From Lolium rigidum (taxonomy: Eukaryota > Streptophyta > Magnoliopsida > Poales > Poaceae), in assembly GCF_022539505.1 (NCBI RefSeq), contig NC_061511.1, positions 31,072,620 through 31,136,619 on the forward strand: 64,000 nucleotides of DNA. Reading direction: 5' to 3'. The first letter of the stretch is position 1. The number at the start of each line of letters is the position of its first letter. The notes under the pieces were generated by a model, which did no database searches, had not been told where the DNA came from, and saw only the letters and a list, made by a program, of their open reading frames with translations. A program made the position numbers and the translations under genes. Positions 55,201 through 64,000 of the stretch are shown in pieces.

Positions 55201-56029
55201 TTCATTTAAAAAAAAAATTAACGGACGAGATGGCGTGGCCTGCGCTGAGGGCCTAGACGCCGGCCACCGTCGGCATATCACAGCTACGTCGAGGGCCGAA
55301 TCTACGCCGACGGCACACGTGGCTCTGCTAAGGTGGACCTTTCTCGAGAAGCTATGAAGAGGGTTGTTCTTGGTGTAGCCTACGCAGACGGTTCAATAGG
55401 CTACGCCGAGGGTTTCCTACGGTCGGCATAGTGAGCCATTCCTGTAGTGTTGGGTTCATCGCCTTGAACTCACCTCGTCGTCGACCACACTACAACAGAG
55501 GTGAAGTGCGGCTATTTCATTCCGTGAGCGGCCATACAGTTCACCCTCGTGGACTGCTAACTCGACGGTTCGGCCAGAGCTCAAGATGCAAGTCAATTTC
55601 CTCTTCACCAATAAATATCTATATGTTTTAAAATCTCTATTGTTCAGTAGATGGAAGACATCGGCAATGTTGGTTCTGAAATGATTGGCGCAAAAACTTC
55701 ACAAATCTTAAAGCATCTCCTGCGACGTCCTCCAAAGCGTCTCCAAATGCATCCGGATCAAGCATTTGGGGGACGTGTTTCGTTCGTGCCGCGTTTGGGG
55801 ACGTCGCTTTCCAGCCGCGTCCCCCAAACTTTAAAATACTATTTTTTAGTTTATTATATAGAAGAAATGTGTAGGTTAAATAACGATGTTAATATTCAAA
55901 GCGGTGCAACATACACAAATTACATATAAAAACTTCAAAAAATATAAACAAATTTACATATAAAAATTTAAATTACTTCTTCTTTGATGGCCCCGCCTCG
56001 TCGCCCTCACGGTGGCGCTTCCTGATCCT

Positions 56030-57617
56030 TGATATGTCTCAAACGTATCTATAATTTCTTATGTTCCATGCTACTTTTATGACAATACTTGAATGTTTTA
56101 TACATACTTTACATCATTATTATACATTTTCCGGCACTAACCTATTAACAAGATGCCGAAACGCTAGTTGCTGTTTTCTGCTGTTTTTTGTTTCAGAAAT
56201 CCTAGTAAGGAAATATTCTCGGAATTGGACGAAATCAACGCCTAGGGTCCTATTTTTCCACGAAGCTTCCGGAAGACCGAAGGGATAACGAAGTGGGGCG
56301 ACGAGGCGCCCACACCACAGGGCCGCGCGGCCAGAGGGGGGCCCGCGCCGCCCTATGGTGTGGGCCCCTCGTGCCGCCTCCTGACCTACCCCTCCGTCTA
56401 CTTAAAGCCTTCGTCACAAATACCCCTGTACCGAGAGCCACGATACGGAAAACCTTACAGAGACGCCGCCGCCGCCAATCCCATCTCGGGGGATTCAGGA
56501 GATCGCCTCCGGCACCCTGCCGGAGAGGAGAATCATCACCGGAGGGGCTCTACATCATCATGTCCGCCTCCGGATTGATGCGTGAGTAGTTCATCCTTTG
56601 ACTATGGGTCCATAGCAGTAGCTAGATGGTTGTGTTCTCCGCTTGTGCTATCATTGTTTAGATCTTGTGAGCTGCCTAACATGATCAAGATTATCTATTT
56701 GTAATGCTACATGTTGTGTTTGATGGGATCCGATGAATCTAGAATACTATGTCAAGTTGATTATCAATCTATCATATATGTGTTGTTTATGTTCTTACAT
56801 GCTCTCCGTTGCTAGTAGAGGCTCTGCCAAGTTGATACTTGTAACTCCAAGAGGGAGTATTTATGCTCGATAGTGGGTTCATGCCTCCATTTAATCTGGG
56901 ACAGTGATAGAACGTTCTAAGGTTGTGGATGTGTTGTTGCTACTAGGGATAAAACATCAATGCTTTGTCTAAGGATATTTGTGTTGATTACATTACGCAC
57001 CATACTTAATGCAATTATCTCGTTGTTTACAACTTAATACCGGAGGGGGTGCGGATGCTAACCCGAAGGTGGATTATTTAGGCATAGATGCATGCTGGAT
57101 AGCGGTCTATGTACTTTGTCGTAATGCCCTGATTAAATCTCATAGTAATCATCATTGATATGTATTGAATCTTGATTTGTCAATTGCCCATCTGTAATTT
57201 GTTCACCCAACATGTTAGTTATCTTATTGGAGAGACACCACTAGTGAACTGTGGACCCCGGTCCATTCTTTTACATCTGAATACATTCTACCGCAATTAT
57301 TGTTCTTACTGTTCTTTGCAAACAAACACCATCTTCCACTCGATACGCTTAATCCTTTGTTTTCAGCAAGCCGGTGATATTGACAACCTCACTGTTACGT
57401 TGGGGCAAAGTATCTTTATTGTGTTGTGCAGGTTCCACGTTGGCGCCGGTTTCACTGGTGTTGCGCCGCACTACACTCCTCCACCAACAACCTTCACGTG
57501 CTTCTTGGCTCCTACTGGTTCGATAACCTCTGTTTCTTTCTGAGGGAAAATTTGCTGATGTGCGCATCACACCTTCCTCTTGGGGTTCCCAACGGACGTG
57601 TACATCTACGCGCATCA
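56030..57617 (+). repeat. 5' LTR
   Basis: It is 1588 bp, starts TGATATGTCTCAAACG and ends CTACGCGCATCA. It contains the CGCCTCCGG / GGAGAGG-rich patch seen in all LTR copies of this family. Confidence 0.95.
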
Positions 57618-57628
57618 AGCACTTTTTC

Positions 57629-57646
57629 TGGCGCCGTTGCCGGGGA
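57629..57646 (+). other. Primer binding site, tRNA-Asp type
   Basis: TGGCGCCGTTGCCGGGGA lies 12 bp after the 5' LTR. It is complementary to the 3' terminus of plant tRNA-Asp including CCA, the primer known for Athila elements. A second, partial copy (TGGCGCCATTGCCGGGGA) lies at 57701-57718. Confidence 0.9.
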
Positions 57647-57949
57647 ACTGAAGAAAAGTTACACCACAGAGAATTGCCTTCCACGGCAACAACACTTTTT
57701 ATGGCGCCATTGCCGGGGAGATCAAGACACGCTGCAAGGGGAGTCTCCACATCCAATCTCTTTACTTTGTTTTTGTCTTGCTTTACTTTATTTTATTTAC
57801 TGTCTTGTTTGCTTCATATTAAAAAACACAAAAAAATTAGTTACTTTACTTTCTGTCTTATTTACTAGCTCTATATTGAAAACACAAAAAAATTAGTTAC
57901 TTGTCTTTACTTTATTCTGTTTGCTTAGCTTACTTTTATTATTACTAAA

Positions 57950-58678
57950 ATGAGTAATCCTGAAGCTGAAGTTCGTTCTTTTAAGCAGCAAGGTGGAGAA
58001 AGTTTTAAAGATGCTTGGTAGAGAATTAGTAATGCTCATCATAGGTGCATTAAGAAACACTCCACTATTATTCTTCTTAGGAACTTTTATGTTGGCTTAT
58101 CTAGTTGGAATAGGTATGTTCTTGATACTCTTTCGGGAGGCAATTTCCTAGGTACTCCTGCTTTAGAAGCTAGCTGCATCATTGAGAGTCTAGTTGGAAT
58201 ACCACCTGTTAATGAAGTTAAAATTGAAATCTCTCTTGAGGATGTTATGAAAAAATTAGAAACCATAGAGAAAAATTTTCCAAGTGTTGAAACTAAATTG
58301 GGAATGCTACTTGATAATACTGATAAACTTGATAAATCCCCAGGAAGAATTGATGAAAGAATTGGTGTCCTAGAAACTTGTGTTTTCCATGATAATCAAA
58401 CTAATAGGATTAGTTAACTTGAAAAAGCTAGGGGAACCTTGGGTTCAACTTTTTCTTCTCTTAAGTTTAAGGAGAAAGCTTATGTGGGTAAAGAGCAAAA
58501 ATTCATGTATGGCCCTAAGGTGGCTAAACCAAAGAATTATTATAGGCCTAAAATTGATAAAACCCCTAGCACCACCATAGAAAAGTTAGATAATGGAGCA
58601 TCTAAGGTACCCTCTGCAATAAGTTGTGCTTGTAAGAAAAATTATGATGTTGATGCTTCTTCTCTTGATAATACTTGA
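57950..58678 (+). pseudogene. gag-like remnant of a non-autonomous Athila element
   Basis: From ATG 57950 (MSNPEAEVRSFKQQGGESFK) the frame reads gag-like sequence (FKDAW, then RISNAHHRCIKKHSTIILLR, then LLDNTDKLDKSPGRIDERI). Two in-frame stops occur, a TAG right after FKDAW at about 58018 and a TAA after QTNRIS at about 58416. The second half (58439-58678) is Lys/Ser-rich. No zinc knuckle or protease is seen. It is typical of elements that rely on gag-pol supplied in trans. Confidence 0.7.
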
Positions 58679-58679
58679 T

Positions 58680-61249
58680 TTGCACTTTCTGCGCCTAGCT
58701 GAAAGGCGTTAAAGAAAAGCACTTCTTGGGAGATAACCCAAGTTTCATTTTATTTACTGTATTTTTGAGTCTTGGAAGTTGTTTACTACTGTAGCAACCT
58801 CTCCTTATCATGTTTTTGTGCCAAGTAAAGTCTCTATGTTAAAGTTGATGCTAGATTTGGATTGCTGCGCAGAAACTGAATTGCTGTCTGTCACGAATTC
58901 GCGCAGAATTCTCTGTAAAAAATCAAAAAAATCTGCAAATTTACGTGCGTGATCCTCAGATATGTACGCAACTTTCATTAGTTTTGAGTTTTTCCGTTTG
59001 AGGAAGTTAAGTGCCCCTGCAAAATTCGTCTTTACGGACTGTTCTGTTTTTGACAGATTCTGCCTTTTATTTCGCATTGCCGTTTTTGCTATGTTGAATG
59101 AGTTTCTTTTTTCCATTAACTTTCAGAAGCTTTGTGAAATGTCCAAAAGTGTTAATAATGATTGTGTAACCTCTGAATGTGTGAATTTTTGATTATGCAC
59201 TAACCCTCTAATGAGTTTGCTTGAAGTTTGGTGTGGAGGAAGTTTTCAAGGGTCAAGAGAAGAGGATGATATACTATGATCAAGAAGAGTGAAAGGTCTA
59301 AGCTTGGGGATGCCCCGGTGGTTCATCCCTGCATATTTTAAGAAGACTCAAGCATCTAAGCTTGGGGATGCCCAAGGCATCCCCTTCTTCATCGACAACT
59401 TATCGGTCACTTCTAGTGAAACTATATTTTTATTCCATCACATCTTATGTTCTTTACTTGGAGCGTCGGTTTGCTTTTATTTTTGTTTTGGTTTGAATAA
59501 AGTTGGATCCCATCATCCTTATATTGGAGATATTACGCTCCGCTTTTTCATATGGAACACTTGTGTTCTTAATTGTGCTTTAATGTTCATGGCGAAGGCT
59601 GAAATTGCTTCGTTAAATTGCTATTTGGTTGGAATCGTAAAATGCCGCATATGGTTTGGAATAACTTGGCAATTGTTTGAGCTCTCATAGATCATGTTTA
59701 AGCTCTTGCATCATGTAGTTTAATCTATTAATGGAGAACTACCGTAGAGCTTGTTTAATTTGGTTTGCATGATTGGTCTCTCTAAGTCTAGATATTTTCT
59801 GGTAAAGTGTTTGAACAACAAGGAAGACAGTGTAGAGTCTTATAATGCTTGCAATATGTTCTTGTGTAAGTTTTGCTGTACCTGTTCATACTTGTGTTTA
59901 CTTCAAACAACCTTGCTAGCCCAAACCTTGTACTGAGAGGAAATGCTTCTCGTGCATCCAAACACCTTGAGCCAAAACTCATGCCATTTGTGTCCACCAT
60001 ATCTACCTACTATGTGGTATTTTTCTGCCATTTCAAAGTAAATTACTTGAGTGCTATCTTTAAAATTTCATTCCTTTATCTTTGCAATATATAGCTCATG
60101 GGACAAATAGCTTAAAAACTATTGTGGTGATGAATATGTAGTTATGTGTCTTAGTTCTTATAAGTTGCTTGTTGAGCGGTAACCATGTTTCTGGGGACAC
60201 CATCAACTTTTTACCTTTGTTGGATATCATGTGAGATGCTATGCATGTTCGTCTTGTCTGAAGTAAGTGCGATTTCATGATCAAATGGTTTGAGTATGCA
60301 TATGTTAGATAAGAACATTGGGCCGCTAACTAAAGCCATGTATCATGGTGGAAGTTTCAGTTTGGACATACAACCTCAATCTCTTATGAGAATATTATTT
60401 GTTGTTGAATGCTTAATCATTAAAAGAGGAGTCCATTATCTGTTGTCTATGTTGTCCCGGTATGGATGTCTAAGTTGAGAATGATCAAAAGCGAGAAATC
60501 CAATGCGTGCATTCTCCTTAGACCTTTGTACAGACGGCATAGAGGTACCCCTTTGTGACACTTGGTTGAAACATATGTCATGCAATGATAATCCGTGTTA
60601 TCCGAGCTGATTAGGACAAGGTGCGAGCACTATTAGTACTCTATGCATGAGACTTGCAACTTGTAGGAAGTATTATGCATAGCACATATGAATTATTACT
60701 ACCGTTGACAAAATTGTTTCTATGTTTTCAAAACAAAAGCTCTAGCACAAAAATAGTAATCCATGCTTCCTCTGCGAAGGGCCATTCTTTTACTTTATGT
60801 TGAGTCAGTTTACCTACTTCTTTCTATCTTAGAAGCAAACACTTGTGTTAACTGTGTGCATTGATTCTTACATGTTTACTTATTACACTTGTTATATTAC
60901 TCTATGTTGACAAATATCCATGAGATATACATGTTACAAGTTGAAAGCAACCGCTGAAACTTAATCATCCTTCGTGTTGCTTCAATGAATTCTACTTTGA
61001 ATTTATTGCTTATGAGTTAGCTCTTATGCAAGTCTTGTTGATACTTGTCTTGAAAGTACTATTCATGATAAGTTTTGCTATATGATTCATTTGTTTAGTC
61101 ATCATCTTTGTTAGCAATCTTTTGCTTCAGATCACTCCATTCATCTCATATGCTTTACAATAATGTTGATCAAGGTTATGTTGGTAGCATGTCACTTCGT
61201 AAATTATTTGTGTTATCGTTTACCTACTCGAGGGCGAGTAGGAACTAAG
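58680..61249 (+). other. 3' internal region of the Athila-type element
   Basis: This long interior is essentially non-coding. It includes two blocks shared with the other Athila-type family in this window (59895-60025 and 60725-60845) and repeated AAGCTTGGGGATGC words (about 59301 and 59359, and the polypurine tract). Open frames such as 59289-59690 have no recognised domain. Confidence 0.7.
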
Positions 61250-61260
61250 CTTGGGGATGC
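61250..61260 (+). other. Polypurine-type tract before the 3' LTR
   Basis: CTTGGGGATGC immediately precedes the 3' LTR. The other family has CTTGGGGTGAGT at the same place. Confidence 0.6.
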
Positions 61261-62845
61261 TGATACGTCTCAAACATATCTATAATTTCTTATGTTCCAT
61301 GCTACTTTTATGACAATACTTGTATGTTTTATACATACTTTACATCACTATTATACATTTTCCGGCACTAACCTATTAACAAGATGCCGAAGCGCCGCTG
61401 TCGTTTTCTGCTGTTTTTGGTTTCAGAAATCCTAGTAAGGAAATATTCTCGGAATTGGACGAAATCAACGCCCAGGGTACTATTTTTCCACGAATCTTTC
61501 GGAAGACCGAAGGGATAACGAAGTGGGGCGACGAGGCGCCCACACCACAGGGCCGCGCGGCCAGAGGGGGGGCCCGCGCAGCCCTATGGTGTGGGCCCCT
61601 TGCGCCGCCTCCTGACCTACCCCTCCGTCTACTTAAAGCCTTCGTCGCGAATACCCCTGTACCGAGAGCCACGATATGGAAAACCTTCCAGAGACGCCGC
61701 CGCCAATCCCATCTCGGGGGATTCAGGAGATCGCCTCCGGCACCCTGCCGGAGAGGGGAATCATCACCGGAGGGGCTCTACATCATCATGCCCGCCTCCG
61801 GATTGATGCGTGAGTAGTTCATCCTTGGACTATGAGTCCATAGCAGTAGCTAGATGGTTATCTTCTCCGCTTGTGCTATCATTGTTTAGATCTTGTGAGC
61901 TGCCTAACATGATCGAGATCATCTATTTGTAATGCTACATGTTGTGTTTGATGGGATCCGATGAATCTAGAATACTATGTCAAGTTGATTATCAATCTAT
62001 CATATATGTGTTGTTTATGTTCTTGCATGCTCTCCGTTGCTAGTAGAGGCTCTGGCCAAGTTGATACTTGTAACTCCAAGAGGGAGTATTTATGCTCGAT
62101 AGTGGGTTCATGCCTCCATTTAATCTGGGACAGTGATAGAACGTTCTAAGGTTGTGGATGTGCTGTTGCTACTAGGGATAAAACATCAATGCTTTGTCTA
62201 AGGATATTTGTGTTGATTACATTATGCACCATACTTAATGCAATTATCTGTTGTTTACAACTTAATACTGGAGGGGGTGCGGATGCTAACCCAAAGGTGG
62301 ATTATTTAGGCATAGATGCATGCTGGATAGCGGTATATATACTTTGTCGTAATGCCCTGATTAAATCTCATAGTAATCATCATTGATATGTATTGAATCT
62401 TGATTTGTCAATTGCCCATCTGTAATTTGTTCACCCAGCATGTTAGTTATCTTATTGGAGAGACACCACTAGTGAACCGTGGACCACGGTCCATTCTTTT
62501 ACATCTGAATACATTCTACCGCAATTATTGTTCTTACTGTTCTTTGCAAACAAACACCATCTTCCACTCGATACGCTTAATCCTTTGTTTTCAGCAAGCC
62601 GGTGAGATTGACAACCTCACTGTTACGTTGGGGCAAAGTATCTTGATTGTGTTGAGCAGGTTCCACGTTGGCGCCGGTTTCACTGGTGTTGCGCCGCACT
62701 ACACTCCTCCACCAACAACCTTCACGTGCTTCTTGGCTCCTACTGGTTCGATAACCTTGGTTTCTTTCTGAGGGAAAACTTGCTGCTGTGCGCATCACAC
62801 CCTCCTCTTGGGGTTCCCAACGGACGTGTACATCTACGCGCATCA
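61261..62845 (+). repeat. 3' LTR
   Basis: It is 1585 bp, starts TGATACGTCTCAAACATATC and ends CTACGCGCATCA, followed by ATCCT. Confidence 0.95.
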
Positions 62846-62993
62846 ATCCTCACCTCTTTTGAAGAGGCGGTGTCATCCGACGCATCGGAGGAACTTGTGT
62901 CCTCCTCGTCGTCGACGGAGCTCGCCGGCTGCTCTTTCGGCTGCGCTTTCGCCTCCGCCTTCGCACGGGCCGCCGCCACCTCCTCAGCCTCTT

Positions 62994-63086
62994 CCTCCTC
63001 CTCCTCCTCCTCCTCCTCAGCCCCGGCCTCGGCCTCCTCCTCCTCGGCCCCGGCCTCGGCCTCCTCCTCCTCCTCCTCCCCGGCCT
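62994..63086. repeat. (TCC)n-rich trinucleotide stretch
   Basis: TCC repeats mixed with GCC/GGC code for the Glu/Ala run on the minus strand. On the plus strand they produce artificial Ser- and Pro-rich frames. Confidence 0.85.
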
Positions 63087-63682
63087 CCCATTCCTCGCCG
63101 CTGTCCTGCGGCGGGGAATCACCGCCGCTGCTGGGCTTCCGGACTCTGTCCCACCAATGGCGCCATCCTGAAGACTTGCCCTCGCTGTCGGTGTCTGATG
63201 GAAGTCCAGAGAGGTCGCTCATCATGAGAACTTGGATGAATGGCGGCTGGTTGAAGATCTGAAAGCGCCTACGTACGGGTCTTATTGAGCAGGGATGAAT
63301 GGCGGCGCGGATATCGAAGAGACCGGCGGTTGCTCTTCCGCAGAGTTCGCGCTCCATTCGGGAGGTTCGCGCGTCGATCAACGCGGTTGCCAATACGACG
63401 GTTCCACTTCCTGGCAACTGCATCGTCCCTAGGTAGGAGGCGGTTGAGTGTCCGTCCGTGAGTCGCTGACGCATCGGTCCCGCCACGCCCCGCCTCGCAT
63501 TTCGGTGTGTCCGGCATGCCCCGAGCGTCCCATGTAGCGGGGACGGGCTCTGGTCGCCGGACACCGTATCGGGCTACGCCGGACAAAAAGAGCTTTTGGG
63601 GGACGTGGCTGAGAACATTTTTTTATCCGGCGCGTCTTAAAAGCCTTTGGGCGACACTTTGTAGGACGCGACGGGAGATTAA

Positions 63683-64000
63683 CGAGCCTTTGTTGTTATA
63701 TCTATAAGCACCAAATCAGTGTATTTTCAGATTTCTCGATTGATCTGTAAGGACTAAAGTAATTTATTCGACTGATTAACTTATTTCCATTAGGTGCAGC
63801 GCGCAGCTACCTCTTCCTTTTCTAGATCATTTTGCGGTGTATTTTTTTTCAGATTTTCTACATTTTACCTCCACAAATACTAGGTAAATATATATTAAGT
63901 ATATGGCCACTTGGTGAAAAAAGAAAGAAAGCCGAGCACGACTCCTATCACTTTCTTATTAGTCAGTCACATCAGGCTTGGGTCACAAGCGCTAGCACAT
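63683..64000. other. No supported feature
   Basis: This is flanking DNA to the right of the Harbinger-like element, AT-rich, with no gene or terminus seen. Confidence 0.4.

Larger units (their letters stand above)
52617..55449. mobile_element. Non-autonomous CACTA element, split by a solo LTR
   Basis: The left end is CACTACACGGATGGC and the reverse complement of the right end is CACTACAGGAATGGC. Subterminal regions contain repeated CTACGCCGA / TCGGCATAG / CCGACGG words on both sides. The 3-bp flanks are CTG and TTG, two of three identical. Without the nested solo LTR the element is about 1.24 kb and has no transposase. Confidence 0.75.
56030..62845 (+). mobile_element. Complete non-autonomous Athila-type LTR retrotransposon
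   Basis: LTRs lie at 56030-57617 and 61261-62845 and the 5-bp duplication ATCCT at 56025-56029 and 62846-62850. A primer site complementary to the 3' end of plant tRNA-Asp (57629-57646) and a purine-rich tract before the 3' LTR are present. The 3.6-kb interior has only a gag-like pseudogene and no protease, RT or integrase, so it depends on a relative. The LTR pair shows several substitutions in the first 190 bp, so the insertion is not very recent. Sabrina/WHAM-like by recall; the name is tentative. Confidence 0.93.
55973..63225 (-). pseudogene. Glu/Asp-rich protein, interrupted by a retrotransposon
   Basis: The frame starts at ATG 63225 (MMSDLSGLPSDTDSEGKSSG), passes WRHWWDRVRKPSSGGD and a long Glu/Ala run (about residues 48-95), and reaches TASSKEV at the retrotransposon edge (62851). 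It resumes beyond the element at 56024 with KRHREGDEAGPSKKK and a stop at 55973-55975. Counting one copy of the ATCCT duplication, the two parts sum to 432 bases, exactly 144 codons with the stop, so the gene was intact when hit. It resembles a family I recall as common in Triticeae mobile elements; its role is unknown. An upstream extension of the frame exists but lacks a convincing start. Confidence 0.7.
55712..63679 (-). mobile_element. Harbinger-like element carrying a Glu-rich gene, split by an Athila element
   Basis: TAA flanks both ends (55709-55711, 63680-63682). The left terminus AGCATCTCCTGCGACGTCC resembles the reverse complement of the right terminus (ATCTCCCGTCGCGTCC), and the similarity continues inward (CTCCAAAGCGTCTCCAAATG against CTACAAAGTGTCGCCCAAAG). 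Without the nested retrotransposon the element is about 1.15 kb. It carries one short minus-strand gene and no transposase. Confidence 0.55.

Noticed and set aside
62726..63262. Ser/Pro-rich plus-strand frames
   Set aside because: Reading of the (TCC)n stretch opposite the Glu-rich gene; no independent support.

Overview
The window looks like intergenic and low-copy DNA from a large grass genome, most likely Triticeae (wheat, goat-grass or barley group). It is built mainly of nested transposable elements. The LTR retrotransposons are Athila-lineage Ty3/Gypsy with a tRNA-Asp-type primer site. There are also Stowaway, CACTA, hAT and PIF/Harbinger elements with readable target-site duplications, LINE tails, and Helitron-like termini. 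One 100-base assembly gap (N) lies at 3736-3835. Organism and family names come from recall of typical sequences; no search was run.

Layout: 1-10316 holds a minus-strand, internally deleted Athila-type element (4112-10311, TSD CCCCT) with a hAT element inside its integrase. Its 3' part is repeated as an inverted arm (1-3731) across the gap. 10317-17930 is a low-copy island in which a divergent gene pair is present twice. The minus-strand partner is a small basic protein of unknown family and the plus-strand partner is a shortened TFIIB-like protein; LINE fragments lie between the copies. 17930-23750 contains MITEs, a GC-rich TIR element, a short tandem array and a long tract of reiterated GTTAC-type words. 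23766-27300 is a direct duplication split by a retroposon. 28874-29542 is the best conventional host gene, a plant protein of unknown function. 33650-43260 is dominated by Helitron-like termini and captured DNA. 43829-47889 carries a third copy of the small basic protein, an AP2-like pseudogene and a two-exon gene of unknown function. 48347-50394 is a Harbinger-type element with only the MYB-like ORF1. 51043-52373 is a second retroposon. 52617-55449 is a CACTA element split by a solo LTR. 55712-63679 is a Harbinger-like element whose Glu-rich gene is split by a complete non-autonomous Athila element (56030-62845, TSD ATCCT).

Few genes look functional: the 222-aa gene at 28874, the two-exon gene at 46526, the small basic protein at 16470 (and perhaps its relative at 43829), and perhaps the TFIIB-like copy at 12727. 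The most novel item is the small-protein family with its divergent TFIIB-like partner. Weak similarity between the 3' flank of the 46526 gene and the left edge of the 12-kb cluster suggests all these genes descend from one older low-copy block.
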